DNA of 37,686 nt, taken from positions 1 through 37,686 of the forward strand of contig NZ_CANMZV010000016.1 in the NCBI RefSeq assembly GCF_947502415.1, given 5' to 3'. Shown here one piece after another: positions 1 to 8,981 of the stretch; positions within the stretch are counted from its first letter, which is position 1; each line of letters opens with the position of its first letter. Origin of the DNA: an uncultured Photobacterium sp. Lineage in GTDB: Bacteria; Pseudomonadota; Gammaproteobacteria; Enterobacterales; Vibrionaceae. The position numbers were made by a program, and so were the translations under genes. The notes below the pieces were generated by a model that was given only the letters and a program-made list of their open reading frames with translations, was not told the origin of the DNA and did no database searches.

Positions 1-488
1 AGAATCAGCAGAATCAGCAGAATCAGCAGAATCAGCAGAATCAGCAGAATCAGCAGAATCAGCAGAATCAGCAGAATCAGCAGAATGCTGACAGCCAGAG
101 TGAAGAATCTCAACAGGCAGGTAATAAAAACCAGCGTGATGAGCAACAGAGACAAAATGGCAACAGCGAACAAAGCGATAAGGACAAACAGCACTCTGCT
201 GCTTCAAATGAAATGAATCAACAAGCAGATCCGTCAAACCCTAAGGATGACCCTCAACAGGCGTTAGCTCAGCAAACAGCTAATAACGATGAGAAGAGTG
301 ACAAACCAGACAAAAGCATGGCGGCTCTGAACAATGACGGACAACAGCAAAGCTCACTATCAGCCAGCGATCCGGTTTTAAAAAAGCTGGAACAAGTACC
401 TGATGATACCAGCGCACTGATTCGTGCCCAGCTGATTTTACAGGCTCGTCAAAAAGACGCTCCCAAAGCGACTGAGAATTCATGGTAA
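1..488 (+). CDS. C-terminal part of a VWA/TPR (BatB/BatC-like) protein, 5' truncated
   Basis: The reading frame is open from the window edge (first full codon at base 3) to TAA at 486-488. What is visible is a low-complexity Asn/Gln-rich tail: nine tandem NQQ triplets, a charged Asn/Gln/Asp/Lys stretch, then a conserved-looking end containing LEQVPDDTSALIRAQLILQ. That ending resembles the C-terminus of the von Willebrand factor A/TPR membrane proteins that precede batD in Vibrionaceae aerotolerance-type operons; this is family knowledge from memory. The VWA and TPR domains would lie upstream of the window. batD starts 7 bp downstream, so the two genes are almost certainly co-transcribed. The assignment rests on the tail and the neighbour only. 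Confidence 0.7.
   Translation, partial: NQQNQQNQQNQQNQQNQQNQQNQQNQQNADSQSEESQQAGNKNQRDEQQRQNGNSEQSDKDKQHSAASNEMNQQADPSNPKDDPQQALAQQTANNDEKSDKPDKSMAALNNDGQQQSSLSASDPVLKKLEQVPDDTSALIRAQLILQARQKDAPKATENSW
3..83 (+). repeat. Nine perfect tandem copies of a 9-bp coding repeat (AATCAGCAG)
   Basis: AATCAGCAG is repeated without error from base 3 to 83 and continues left beyond the window (AG at bases 1-2). In frame it encodes Asn-Gln-Gln. Because the unit is a multiple of three, copy-number change by slippage would alter the length of the tail without a frameshift. Confidence 0.95.
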
Positions 489-495
489 TACAGAA

Positions 496-2223
496 ATGGA
501 TATGATGAAGAACAACTGCATCCCACTCATCGGCAGCTTTCGCCGGGCCAGTTCAGGTCTCAACAGAGGGATTATCTACGGCATACTGATTATGGTTTCA
601 GCCATAATGACGCCCTCGTTAGCTCAGGCAGCACAAGCTGTGGCAACCGTGTCTAAAAACATCGTTGCCGTCAACGAAGTGTTTCAGCTGACTATTGCCA
701 TTGATAACAGCGTCAACAGCAACGCATTAGACCTTTCATCACTGGATCAAAATTTTATCTATGGCACACCAAGTGTCAGCAGTAACACATCCATGATCAA
801 TGGTGTTGTTACTCGCAACACACAATGGCGCGTTGCCATCACGGCGAAAGAGATTGGTGACTTCACCATTCCTAGTTTCCGTATTGGTGCAACAACAACC
901 GATCCAATTGTCATCACCTCGATGAAAAGCAGCACAACCAGCTCCAAGCCGCTTAATCAGCCAGCAATCCGGCTTGATGCGGAGCTGGACAAAAGGCAGT
1001 TCTATGTCGGTGAGAGTTTTCGCTACAAAGTCCGTCTTCGCATCGGTGAACAAATGAGCCAGGCGTCACTTACCCCGCCTTCCGGTGACGGGCTTGAGAT
1101 AAGGCAAATCGGTGATGATCGCCAGACAGAAACAGTGCTGAACGGTCGCCGCTATGTGATCATCCTGCGTGATTACCAAATCACTCCGACAAAACCGGGG
1201 GCAATTGTACTCAATGGTGCCGCATTTAACGGTAGCGTGATTAAAGGTGGTCGAGGGTTTGGTTCCAGATTGCAGGTTCCTGTTAGCCAGAAAACAGACG
1301 ACATTACTCTTAGTATCAAAGGCAAACCTGCCGGATATCAAGGATTATGGATCCCAACAGAAGATCTTCATCTTGAGCAGGACTGGCAACCAGAAGGAGC
1401 TGAGCTAAAAGTCGGTGAGCCTCTGACCCGCACCATTAGTCTGCGGATCAAAAATGCAGAACAGAGCAACATGCCAAACCTGACTCTGCCGTACCCGAAA
1501 ACAGTGAAAGTTTATGATGAAAAGCCAGTTTACGGCAATGAGGGGGAATATACGGTGATGACACTTAAACAAGTGATCATCCCGCGAGCTGAAGGCAAAC
1601 TCTCACTACCTTCCTTGGCTGTGAATTGGTGGAATACTCAAGCTGATAAACAGGAAACCAGCAGGATCGAAGGGATGGAACTGAACATCCTGCCAGGAGA
1701 TAACACCAATAATGTTGTCCTGCCACCTGTTAGCAATTCGGTTTCTACCCCACAAGATCAGCAAACAGCCCCAGTAGAGCCTCAGGTGATCACTAAGGTA
1801 GTAATAGATTCCGGCTTTTGGCCATGGCTGACAGCGTTGTTTGCCACATTGTGGCTAATCACTACTATTTTGTGGCTAAAGACACGATTCTCAAAACAGA
1901 CTGTGGCTATGCCTGGCAGTGGGCAAAGAATGGTTCCCTCTACTCCCCTTGCCGGGATGAAGCAAGCAGCAGAAGCTAAGGAGCCGATTAAAGTCCATAC
2001 CTATTACAAACAGTGGGCTGAGAGTAATCCTGAGCATCCTCAGCAGGAAGCACTTCATCAACAAGTCACAGCAATGATGAATGCGCACTTTGGCAAAGAG
2101 CCCGAACAGTGGGACAACAAAGAGCTGATGGCGCTGATTCGCTCACTCAAAAGTAACAAACCCACAAAGAAGAATGTAAGCACTAAAAATCAGGCATTAG
2201 CCCCGCTGGTTCCTGAAAGATAA
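496..2223 (+). CDS. batD: BatD-family membrane protein
   Basis: The product is 575 aa. The N-terminus is extended and basic, followed by a hydrophobic signal segment (about residues 25-45) ending in an AQA-type site. A long beta-rich extracytoplasmic region follows, then one clear transmembrane helix near residues 440-465 (WPWLTALFATLWLITTILWL) and a basic cytoplasmic tail with an acidic, helical end. This matches BatD proteins of the Bacteroides-aerotolerance family, which act in the envelope beside VWA proteins; their exact function is not settled. Start choice is uncertain: ATGs lie at 496, 502 and 505 and none has a strong Shine-Dalgarno. The gene follows the VWA/TPR gene by 7 bp and is the last of the operon, with a terminator directly after it. 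Confidence 0.82.
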   Translation: MDMMKNNCIPLIGSFRRASSGLNRGIIYGILIMVSAIMTPSLAQAAQAVATVSKNIVAVNEVFQLTIAIDNSVNSNALDLSSLDQNFIYGTPSVSSNTSMINGVVTRNTQWRVAITAKEIGDFTIPSFRIGATTTDPIVITSMKSSTTSSKPLNQPAIRLDAELDKRQFYVGESFRYKVRLRIGEQMSQASLTPPSGDGLEIRQIGDDRQTETVLNGRRYVIILRDYQITPTKPGAIVLNGAAFNGSVIKGGRGFGSRLQVPVSQKTDDITLSIKGKPAGYQGLWIPTEDLHLEQDWQPEGAELKVGEPLTRTISLRIKNAEQSNMPNLTLPYPKTVKVYDEKPVYGNEGEYTVMTLKQVIIPRAEGKLSLPSLAVNWWNTQADKQETSRIEGMELNILPGDNTNNVVLPPVSNSVSTPQDQQTAPVEPQVITKVVIDSGFWPWLTALFATLWLITTILWLKTRFSKQTVAMPGSGQRMVPSTPLAGMKQAAEAKEPIKVHTYYKQWAESNPEHPQQEALHQQVTAMMNAHFGKEPEQWDNKELMALIRSLKSNKPTKKNVSTKNQALAPLVPER

Positions 2224-2256
2224 TTACAATTATTTGCCCTGCCAATCCTTAAAAAT

Positions 2257-2285
2257 AAAAAGCTCGCGCCTAACGCGAGCTTTTT
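2257..2285 (+). terminator. Rho-independent terminator after batD
   Basis: Perfect 8-bp stem AGCTCGCG (2261-2268) / CGCGAGCT (2274-2281) with a 5-nt loop, A-run before and T-run after. It could work in both directions. Confidence 0.9.
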
Positions 2286-2468
2286 ATTAACAATTTTCAG
2301 CTGCCGCCTGTTAGCTGTTGTTAACGTGCTACTAAATGAAAGCCCCGTATTTAAAGCGCTACCCTCTGACAGTGAAATATCACGTTAACAGCATGTAAAG
2401 TTAAAGTTCACCAAAAGAATGGTGGAAAAATTACAACGTTCCTGTTAAAAACAATTCTGTGAGTAAAA

Positions 2469-2474
2469 TATAAT
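2469..2474 (+). promoter_or_regulatory. Probable -10 box for sstT
   Basis: A perfect TATAAT lies 36 bp before the sstT ATG in an AT-rich stretch. The -35 is poor (TTAAAA at 2445-2450, 18 bp away), so only the -10 is well supported. Confidence 0.45.
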
Positions 2475-2510
2475 GCTTCAACCATATAATAAATTTATAC
2501 AGGAATTAGT

Positions 2511-3758
2511 ATGAACCAAGCACAACAACCCTTTTTAGCCCGAGTTGCTAACGGAAGTCTGGTTATCCAGATTCTCGTTGGTATCATCGCCGGTATCCTC
2601 TTTGCGTCAGTCGCTCCGGAATCAGCCGTCAAAGTCGGTTTTCTTGGTGGTCTTTTCGTTAGCGCCCTGAAAGCCGTTGCCCCTATTCTGGTATTCATCC
2701 TGGTCGCTTCTTCTATCGCAAACCAGAAGAAAGGCGCTCATACCAATATGAAGCCAATCATCGTTTTGTACCTGTTCGGTACACTGATGGCTGCCCTGAC
2801 TGCTGTTATCATGAGTTTCCTTTTTCCAACCACTCTGACTCTGGTAGCAAGTGCAACGAGTGCCACTCCACCGGAAGGCATTACTGAAGTTATCAATACT
2901 CTGCTATTCAAGATCGTTGATAACCCAGTTAACGCTCTAATGACGGGTAACTTCATCGGTATCCTGGCATGGGCTATCGCACTAGGTTTTGCCCTTCATC
3001 AGGCAAGCGATGCCACTAAGCAAGTTTTCCATGACGTTTCAAACGGCATCACAATGATCGTTCGCTTCGTTATCCGCCTGGCTCCTATCGGTATCTTTGG
3101 TCTTGTAGCTAACACTTTCGCAGCAACCGGTTTTTCTGCCATTGCTGGTTATGCTCACCTGCTGGCCGTTCTGCTGGGCTCTATGCTGATTATCGCGCTT
3201 GTTGTTAACCCGCTGATTGTTTTCTACAAAACTAAAGAAAACCCATACCCGCTGGTACTGCGCTGTCTGCGTGAAAGTGGTATCACTGCTTTCTTCACAC
3301 GTAGTTCTGCAGCAAACATTCCGGTAAACATGCAGCTGTGTAAGAACCTTGACCTGCACGAAGATACGTACTCTGTATCAATCCCACTGGGTGCAACCAT
3401 TAACATGGGTGGTGCGGCAATCACTATCACAGTGCTGACTCTTGCTGCTGTACACACGCTAGGTATTCAGGTTGATATGGCAACAGCAGTACTGCTGAGT
3501 GTTGTTGCTGCAGTATCGGCATGTGGTGCATCAGGTGTTGCCGGTGGTTCACTACTGCTGATCCCTCTGGCTTGTAGCCTGTTTGGTATCTCTAATGACG
3601 TTGCAATGCAGGTTGTCGCTGTTGGCTTCATCATCGGTGTTATTCAGGATTCTGCTGAAACCGCGCTGAACAGCTCAACAGACGTTATCTTCACTGCTGC
3701 TGCATGTAAGGCCTCAGAAGCAAAGATGGAAGCGCCTGAAGCGGCGCAGCAATCATAA
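2511..3758 (+). CDS. sstT: Serine/threonine:Na+ symporter SstT
   Basis: The 415-aa product matches SstT of the dicarboxylate/amino acid:cation symporter (DAACS) family over its full length. It has eight or so hydrophobic segments and two re-entrant-loop signatures: the [11 protein letters not shown] motif near residues 263-273 and the [15 protein letters not shown] stretch near 287-301. It should import serine and threonine with Na+ across the inner membrane. The ATG at 2511 follows ACAGGAA at suitable distance. The gene stands alone between two intrinsic terminators. Confidence 0.95.
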   Translation: MNQAQQPFLARVANGSLVIQILVGIIAGILFASVAPESAVKVGFLGGLFVSALKAVAPILVFILVASSIANQKKGAHTNMKPIIVLYLFGTLMAALTAVIMSFLFPTTLTLVASATSATPPEGITEVINTLLFKIVDNPVNALMTGNFIGILAWAIALGFALHQASDATKQVFHDVSNGITMIVRFVIRLAPIGIFGLVANTFAATGFSAIAGYAHLLAVLLGSMLIIALVVNPLIVFYKTKENPYPLVLRCLRESGITAFFTRSSAANIPVNMQLCKNLDLHEDTYSVSIPLGATINMGGAAITITVLTLAAVHTLGIQVDMATAVLLSVVAAVSACGASGVAGGSLLLIPLACSLFGISNDVAMQVVAVGFIIGVIQDSAETALNSSTDVIFTAAACKASEAKMEAPEAAQQS

Positions 3759-3790
3759 AAAAATAAGCAAACACACACATCATAAATAAC

Positions 3791-3818
3791 AAGAGGCAGC
3801 CAACTGGCTGCCTCTTTT
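3791..3818 (+). terminator. Terminator after sstT
   Basis: 11-bp perfect stem AAGAGGCAGCC (3791-3801) / GGCTGCCTCTT (3806-3816), 4-nt loop, short T-run. It may also serve the converging minus-strand gene. Confidence 0.9.
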
Positions 3819-3869
3819 ATTCTTACCTTAATGCCACAGCGACAATCACGCATTAGCTTTACTTTAATG

Positions 3870-4082
3870 CTACTGAACCTTTGACTTTAGCTCTTCAAAT
3901 TTATCAGTTAGCTCACCTGCCGTATCTTCAGCCTGATCTCTGGCATCTTCAAAAACGTCCTGAACCTCTTCCATTGAGCGAGAATCGGTCAAATCTTCAA
4001 TCTGATCTTTATATGTCACACCGATATAGATACCAACACCCACCAGCGCCAACATAATATACTTAAGCATATATTTTCTCAT
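3870..4082 (-). CDS. Small membrane-anchored protein of unknown function
   Basis: The 70-aa product has one N-terminal hydrophobic segment (about residues 5-23, LKYIMLALVGVGIYIGV). A strongly acidic, amphipathic helical tail follows, rich in Asp/Glu and heptad-like (EEVQDVFEDARDQAEDTAGEL). The topology suggests a single-pass inner-membrane protein with a periplasmic coiled coil, or an uncleaved export signal. I recognise no named family. Two starts are possible, M1 at 4082 and M5 at 4070, and neither has a good Shine-Dalgarno. It lies downstream of luxT on the same strand but is separated from it by a terminator-like hairpin, so it is probably its own transcript. Confidence 0.65.
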   Translation of the reverse strand: MRKYMLKYIMLALVGVGIYIGVTYKDQIEDLTDSRSMEEVQDVFEDARDQAEDTAGELTDKFEELKSKVQ

Positions 4083-4223
4083 TATTAGGTAAATACAACA
4101 CTATGATTATACACAGCATAAGCAGGCTTATCTTGTCATCACAGTAAAAACCTACTACGTAGAGGTAGAGGAAAAAATACCAGGCCAAACTTCCCAGTAT
4201 TTTTTCACAAGATATCCCATATA

Positions 4224-4253
4224 AAAAACAGCTCCACTTGGAAGCTGTTTTTT
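4224..4253 (-). terminator. Terminator after luxT
   Basis: Hairpin pairing ACAGCT (4228-4233) with AGCTGT (4243-4248), flanked by A- and T-runs on both sides, 18 bp beyond the luxT stop codon. Confidence 0.75.
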
Positions 4254-4270
4254 ATACTAAAGACGTTAAC

Positions 4271-4732
4271 TTATTTTACTAAGCTAATTAGTGACTTACC
4301 CAAAAGCCACTCAAGCTCTTTGTCGCTACCGTCACCAAATCGCTCCTGACACAACGCATACAGGCGCTCAATACCACGTTTGGCAAACTCATCCGTTTCT
4401 TCAGCAGAAGCAATGTGATGGAAAAGCAAGCGTAAAGTCGCACGGAATTTCTCATCGTCAAGCGCGGCTAACCAGCTTTTGACGAATCCATCCATACCAT
4501 TTTCTAAATCAAGCTTATCGACAAACAAACGGAAAATCCGTCCGTCTAAAGCATTAGCAAAATCTTTCTTCTTAGGGAAGTGATGACTAATACCTGTTCG
4601 TGAAATACCTGTCTGCTTGCTTAATGTTGTGTATGACATCTTGTCATAACCCAGTGTCAGGATCTGATCTACAACAGCATCCATGATCTTCTGGATTGTA
4701 ATCTCTGTATCTTCTTTACTACGCTTTGGCAT
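4271..4732 (-). CDS. luxT: TetR-family quorum-sensing/motility regulator LuxT
   Basis: The 153-aa product begins MPKRSKEDTEITIQ and continues with a helix-turn-helix region (about residues 30-55, SYTTLSKQTGISRTGISHHF). Both match LuxT (SwrT) of Vibrio from memory, as does the C-terminal KELEWLLGKSL. In Vibrio, LuxT represses luxO, swrZ and the small RNA gene qrr1; which of these targets applies here cannot be told from the sequence. It is a single gene with its own terminator, and no clear Shine-Dalgarno precedes the ATG. The divergent neighbour is a fatty acyl-CoA ligase. Confidence 0.88.
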   Translation of the reverse strand: MPKRSKEDTEITIQKIMDAVVDQILTLGYDKMSYTTLSKQTGISRTGISHHFPKKKDFANALDGRIFRLFVDKLDLENGMDGFVKSWLAALDDEKFRATLRLLFHHIASAEETDEFAKRGIERLYALCQERFGDGSDKELEWLLGKSLISLVK

Positions 4733-5291
4733 AATGAGTTGACTCTTTATACTTTTTATTACATCAACAAAAAACCATCGAAAAACTATCCGATGGAATA
4801 TCTCAAGTTATGGTTATCCGTTGCTGTTCGAGCAATATTACAAAATGCTATCCTGTTAACTAGTATTCTTGCTGATTTTTTCTATTTTTCAAACCATAAC
4901 ACGAAAAACCTGAATACCTATGCGAAAAATTATAAAAATGACTATAAATTCAGGCAAATAGAGCACATTTATCGGACTGTTAATAGCATTGATGCATAAC
5001 AAATAACGATTTGTACTCAACTAATTTCACAACAATACAAAGCAGAAATCATCCGCTAGCCTTCGCCTTATCATAAGTACCAACCTGCACATAAAGCTTC
5101 CAAGACCACAAGAAAAACATACACTTGTTTAAACTTCCCGATCGAAACATTAACAAAAGGTTAAATTTATTTGACATCGGTCACTCTTTTTTCATACTTT
5201 GATACAGGACTTTCATGAAAAACAGGTACTTGACGGCCTAGCCAAGAGAGCTTTAAATTAACAAAGTGGTAACATCAACAAGGACGATATT
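4733..5291. other. AT-rich intergenic region between luxT and the acyl-CoA ligase gene
   Basis: 559 bp without a convincing gene. It must hold the divergent promoters of luxT and the ligase gene; only the latter is visible (see 5171-5198). An 86-codon open frame (4739-4999) has low-complexity composition and no ribosome-binding site, so I did not call it. Confidence 0.6.
5171..5198 (+). promoter_or_regulatory. Probable sigma70 promoter of the acyl-CoA ligase gene
   Basis: Perfect -35 TTGACA (5171-5176) and CATACT (5193-5198) as -10, with 16-bp spacing, about 95 bp upstream of the ATG. Confidence 0.55.
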
Positions 5292-7001
5292 ATGACTTTA
5301 CCTCTGCCCACGGAACGCATAAGAGACACAATCATGACGCAGCCCCTACCGAATGAGATGATTTTAAAATGGGCAGCAGAACGCCCGAACGAAATCTATC
5401 TTCGTCAGATTATTAACCGCCAGTTCGTCGACTTCACCTATGCTCAAGTTGCGGACAAGGCCCTTCGTCTCGTCAGTGCGTTACGCAGTATGGGCGTTCA
5501 GCCAGGTGATCGTGTTGCACTAATGTCAAAAAACTGCGCCGAATGGTTCATTACTGACCTCGCACTAATGCTGGGTGGTTACATCAGCGTCCCAATCTTC
5601 CCCACAGCCGGGCCTGAAACCATCGAACACTGTGTAACTCATAGTGAGTCAAAAGTACTCTTGATTGGTAAGCTGGATGACAGTAAAGCCGTTAATTTAA
5701 TTCTAGAAAAATACCCTGCTTTACCGACAGTTTCTTTCCCATACCCTAGTGCGCCTCCTTGTAAATACGAATTAAATACCTTGCTCTCAGAAAATGAGCC
5801 AAGTAAAGACCGTCCTCAACACAAACCCAACGATTTGATGTCTATTGTATACACCTCTGGTACTTCGGGACTGCCAAAAGGTGCAATGCTGACCTACGGT
5901 GCTTTTGCCTGGACTGCCCAGCGGTTAATTGACCATATCGGTATGCAAGATGACGAACGCCTGTTCTCCTACCTGCCACTAGCTCATATTACCGAGCGTG
6001 TATACATCTTTGGTTCATCGGTTATGGCTGGGATGCAAGTAGCATTCCCTGAATCACTGGATACCTTTATCGATGATATGAAGATGCAACGCCCAACCCT
6101 GTTTATTTCAGTTCCACGCCTATGGACTTTATTCCAGCAGCGCATTCTGGAGAAACTGCCACAGGGCAAATTAAACATTTTACTGAAAATCCCGTTTATC
6201 TCCGGCGTAATCAAACGCAAGCTGGCCGACGGCCTTGGTTTGAACAAAGCCCGAGTCCTGGGCTGTGGCTCAGCGCCAGTCTCTGCGGCACTACTTCGCT
6301 GGTATGAAAGTATCGGCCTTCATATCACGGAAGCCTGGGGTATGACTGAATCTTTCGCCTACAGCACCATTAACCACCCATTCCGTAGCGAGAAGATCGG
6401 TACGGTAGGTAATGCCGGCCCAGGAATTGAGATTAAAATTGCGGATGATGAAGAGATTCTGGTTCGAGGTGCTGGCCTGTTCTCAGGTTACTATAAAAAC
6501 GAAGAAGCCTCCAAAGAGTGCTTTGATGATGACGGCTGGCTACATACCGGTGATATTGGTTTCCTCGATGATGAAGGCTACCTCTCTATCCAAGGGCGTA
6601 AGAACGATACATTCAAGACAGCCAAAGGTAAATTTGTTGCCCCTGTTCCGATTGAAAAACGCCTGTTCGAGCTCAGCAATATAGAAATGATGTGTGTAGT
6701 CGGATCTGGTATGCCTGGTCCAATCTTACTTGCTATTCCACATGATTTCCCTAACTTTGACTATGAACGTTATGAACGCAAGGTCACTGAGATCATCAAT
6801 ACCATTAACGTAGAGATGGAATCTCACGCCAGGATCAAGGGTGTACTGATGGTTGAGGAACCATGGAGCATTGAAAACGGCTTGCTGACCCCAACCCTGA
6901 AAATCAAGCGTCACCTGCTTGAGAAAAAATACCACGACATCGGTGCCCATTGGCCGAAAGGTAAGCTAATACAATGGGAAAAAGATTTACCTAACAAGTA
7001 A
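5292..7001 (+). CDS. AMP-binding long-chain fatty acid-CoA ligase (FadD/FAA-like)
   Basis: The 569-aa product carries the adenylate-forming enzyme signatures. The P-loop-like YTSGTSGLPKG is at about residues 186-196, EAWGMTE near 349-355, and the SGYYKNEEA and DGWLHTGD motifs near 397-423. These enzymes activate a fatty acid with ATP to acyl-AMP and then to acyl-CoA. The C-terminal Lys-containing domain is short and divergent, as in long-chain acyl-CoA synthetases of the FAA/FadD15 type, so the exact substrate is inferred. The ATG at 5292 follows AAGGA at 8 bp. A second in-frame ATG at 5334 is less likely. It is monocistronic with a strong terminator. Confidence 0.85.
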   Translation: MTLPLPTERIRDTIMTQPLPNEMILKWAAERPNEIYLRQIINRQFVDFTYAQVADKALRLVSALRSMGVQPGDRVALMSKNCAEWFITDLALMLGGYISVPIFPTAGPETIEHCVTHSESKVLLIGKLDDSKAVNLILEKYPALPTVSFPYPSAPPCKYELNTLLSENEPSKDRPQHKPNDLMSIVYTSGTSGLPKGAMLTYGAFAWTAQRLIDHIGMQDDERLFSYLPLAHITERVYIFGSSVMAGMQVAFPESLDTFIDDMKMQRPTLFISVPRLWTLFQQRILEKLPQGKLNILLKIPFISGVIKRKLADGLGLNKARVLGCGSAPVSAALLRWYESIGLHITEAWGMTESFAYSTINHPFRSEKIGTVGNAGPGIEIKIADDEEILVRGAGLFSGYYKNEEASKECFDDDGWLHTGDIGFLDDEGYLSIQGRKNDTFKTAKGKFVAPVPIEKRLFELSNIEMMCVVGSGMPGPILLAIPHDFPNFDYERYERKVTEIINTINVEMESHARIKGVLMVEEPWSIENGLLTPTLKIKRHLLEKKYHDIGAHWPKGKLIQWEKDLPNK

Positions 7002-7023
7002 TAAGTACCTCGAAATAGTCCGT

Positions 7024-7056
7024 AAACCGCCTGCCATCACAGGCGGTTTTATTTTT
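7024..7056 (+). terminator. Terminator after the acyl-CoA ligase gene
   Basis: 10-bp perfect stem AAACCGCCTG (7024-7033) / CAGGCGGTTT (7040-7049), 6-nt loop, followed by a T-rich tract. Confidence 0.92.
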
Positions 7057-7167
7057 CTTCGTTCAAAATTGAATTCATACTCAAGCTGTAGCATTATCCT
7101 GAAGTCAAAAGATGGAAGTAATACCAGAGCGCTCCCGAAGGGCGAGTTTAAAAGGACAATTAGGCTC

Positions 7168-8154
7168 ATGATGACTCAAAGCCTGAAAAATGCACTGAAT
7201 GCCTATAACAGTAATAACAGGAACAATTACCCGCTTAACGGCAGGAAAGTCACTAACCTTGAAGCTGTCGAACACTACCTTTGTCAGGCTATTTCTCTTT
7301 CACCCGAACATTTCGGACTGCCGTTAACCATTGCTAATATGCAGTCATTTCGCGGAAAAATCAGCGAGGCTCTTAAAGGCTACCAACAGAGTCTGCTTTC
7401 AGCCACAACGAGCGATGAGCAATGTATCGCACTTACTTATCTAACAGTTTGGCATCATTATAATGGCGACATAAAAGCGGCTGACAATTACCTCAGCCAG
7501 TTTCGACAAATCAATACCGAGCAAACAAATCGAGTTCAGCACCTCTTAGCGCATACCTGCGCCATACTAACGAAGCCACTTTGCTACCTTTCTGGTAGGA
7601 ATAGCCTCAAATCAACACAACAACCAAACGGTAAACACGCCATTATAATCATGGGATATATGCTAAATAACGATGGAACCATGACTAACCGTCTGGTTCA
7701 GCGTCTAAAGGTTGCCCAACAATTATCACAACAGTTTCCTGCCAGCCTGATTGTTGTGACAGGCGGAGTTGCTAAAAACGGAAAGACAGAGTCGCAGCAG
7801 ATGAAGCTCTGGCTCATAGAAAATCGTTTGGCGGCAAAACGTATCATCGAAGAAGATCAGGCTATCAATACCATCGATAATGCCATTTTCACCCTGGGTA
7901 TTTTGGAAAAAATGCAAGTCCGAAGCGCAACGATCATCAGTGGCTCAAACCATGTCCACCGCTCGCAAATCCTATTTGAGATCCTGAAAACTAAAAGAGA
8001 AAGCACACCAATTACTTTTAATCATTGTGCAGTCAACGACGGATTATTGACCGAAGCACACCCTATCGGACAGATTCGGTTAAATTGCTATATCGACGCA
8101 CTTAGAGCTTTTGGCCTTCCAGCCTTCAACTGCGAACCTTTTGTGCAGGTTTAA
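7168..8154 (+). CDS. YdcF/ElyC-type DUF218 protein with N-terminal helical-repeat region
   Basis: From the ATG at 7168 the product is 328 aa. The first 140 or so residues look like TPR-type helices (an AISLSPEHFGLPLTIANMQ-like repeat rhythm). The rest is a DUF218 domain: HAIIIMGYML, the VVTGGVAKNGKTESQQM block, EDQAINTIDNA and ISGSNHVHRS. DUF218 proteins (YdcF, SanA, ElyC) are linked to envelope functions or nucleotide binding, but their reaction is not firmly known. I chose 7168 because AAAGGA lies just upstream; an earlier in-frame ATG at 7069 would sit inside the preceding terminator tail. There is no signal peptide, so it is probably cytoplasmic. Confidence 0.75.
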   Translation: MMTQSLKNALNAYNSNNRNNYPLNGRKVTNLEAVEHYLCQAISLSPEHFGLPLTIANMQSFRGKISEALKGYQQSLLSATTSDEQCIALTYLTVWHHYNGDIKAADNYLSQFRQINTEQTNRVQHLLAHTCAILTKPLCYLSGRNSLKSTQQPNGKHAIIIMGYMLNNDGTMTNRLVQRLKVAQQLSQQFPASLIVVTGGVAKNGKTESQQMKLWLIENRLAAKRIIEEDQAINTIDNAIFTLGILEKMQVRSATIISGSNHVHRSQILFEILKTKRESTPITFNHCAVNDGLLTEAHPIGQIRLNCYIDALRAFGLPAFNCEPFVQV

Positions 8155-8164
8155 TATCAAACAA

Positions 8165-8190
8165 AAACAACTTTAGAATCATAACTAAAG
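8165..8190 (-). terminator. Probable terminator after yqfB (minus strand)
   Basis: CTTTAG (8171-8176) pairs with CTAAAG (8185-8190) across an 8-nt loop. On the minus strand it is followed by TTGTTTTTGT. Confidence 0.55.
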
Positions 8191-8197
8191 AATACGT

Positions 8198-8217
8198 CTT
8201 CATTAGAAGTTTTTTTA
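8198..8217 (+). terminator. Possible short terminator after the DUF218 gene
   Basis: CTTC-ATTA-GAAG (8198-8209) with a following run of eight T. The 4-bp stem is short, but the T-run is long. Confidence 0.4.
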
Positions 8218-8247
8218 TAATTTATGACGCATCAACTATTTGTTGAC

Positions 8248-8565
8248 CTAATCCACAAGCTTATATGAGATAACATACAATTGCTTAATACCCGGATAGA
8301 TTTCTTGAATTACCTCTTTAAGCACAGGTAAGGACATGTTTTCTTGTTCCGCATGAAAATCTGATAGCTCATCAAACAAGATTGGCTTTACCGACAAAAT
8401 TTCTAAATGGCAAAATTCTCTTCCATCTTCAAAAGTGGAAACATGAACTATCGTTCCTGGCTCATAATTTCTTTCAGACTCATCTCGAATCGTTATCGTC
8501 TTTTTATTCGCTAAGATATCTGCTTCAAAACGTTCAAAGAAAGTCATTGTCGTTAGTGCTGTCAT
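8248..8565 (-). CDS. yqfB: N4-acetylcytidine amidohydrolase (YqfB, ASCH domain)
   Basis: The 105-aa protein matches E. coli YqfB along its whole length: TFFERFEADILANKKTITIRDESE at the N-terminus, then HAEQENMSLPVLKEVI and IYPG. YqfB is a minimal ASCH-domain enzyme that hydrolyses N4-acetylcytidine to cytidine and acetate. The catalytic residues reported for E. coli (Lys21, Thr24, Glu74) align with Lys22, Thr25 and Glu75 here. It is a single minus-strand gene convergent with the DUF218 gene. Confidence 0.92.
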   Translation of the reverse strand: MTALTTMTFFERFEADILANKKTITIRDESERNYEPGTIVHVSTFEDGREFCHLEILSVKPILFDELSDFHAEQENMSLPVLKEVIQEIYPGIKQLYVISYKLVD

Positions 8566-8981
8566 GGTAAACCGTTATATTAGTTTTTAGTGAGGCCCAT
8601 TGTACCTCAATCAACTTTTAGTCAAAGCACATAACACTACACACATGTACCTATTGCTGAGTAGATACAAAATATAAACTTCGCAACCAAAGCTCAGCGG
8701 GGAGCATTCCCCCCTCTATGGTATATAAAAAACACCCAACTACACCGACGTTTCTGCTATAAAAGCATTCAGATATTAAAGTGATTTATGTCTCGCTCCC
8801 AGTACGTTAAACTCACCCTCAAGTTTCAATATCTGCATATTCGTAAGCACTGGTGACAAAATGCCTGACACAACAAGTCTAAAAAGCCTTATGCCGTCAT
8901 CGGCTACTTACCCCATATCGTTAGCTCGCGTCTTTAGTACCCAAAACGGCACAGCTAAAATAAAAAAGAGTTAAAAATCAA
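8566..8981. other. Intergenic region upstream of ylqF
   Basis: 416 bp between the divergent yqfB and ylqF. I see a small GGGGAGCATTCCCC-type inverted repeat near 8699-8713 and a GCCG/CGGC hairpin near 8892-8903, but no T-runs that would make them terminators. Two tiny open frames (8788-8856 and 8861-8974) lack ribosome-binding sites and are not called. Confidence 0.5.

Noticed and set aside
4739..4999. 86-codon plus-strand frame between luxT and the acyl-CoA ligase
   Set aside because: Low-complexity AT-rich translation, no ribosome-binding site, begins just outside the luxT start and covers its promoter.
8861..8974. 37-codon frame just upstream of ylqF
   Set aside because: No Shine-Dalgarno and no recognisable motif; unlike 34379-34498 it shows no coupling to the next gene.
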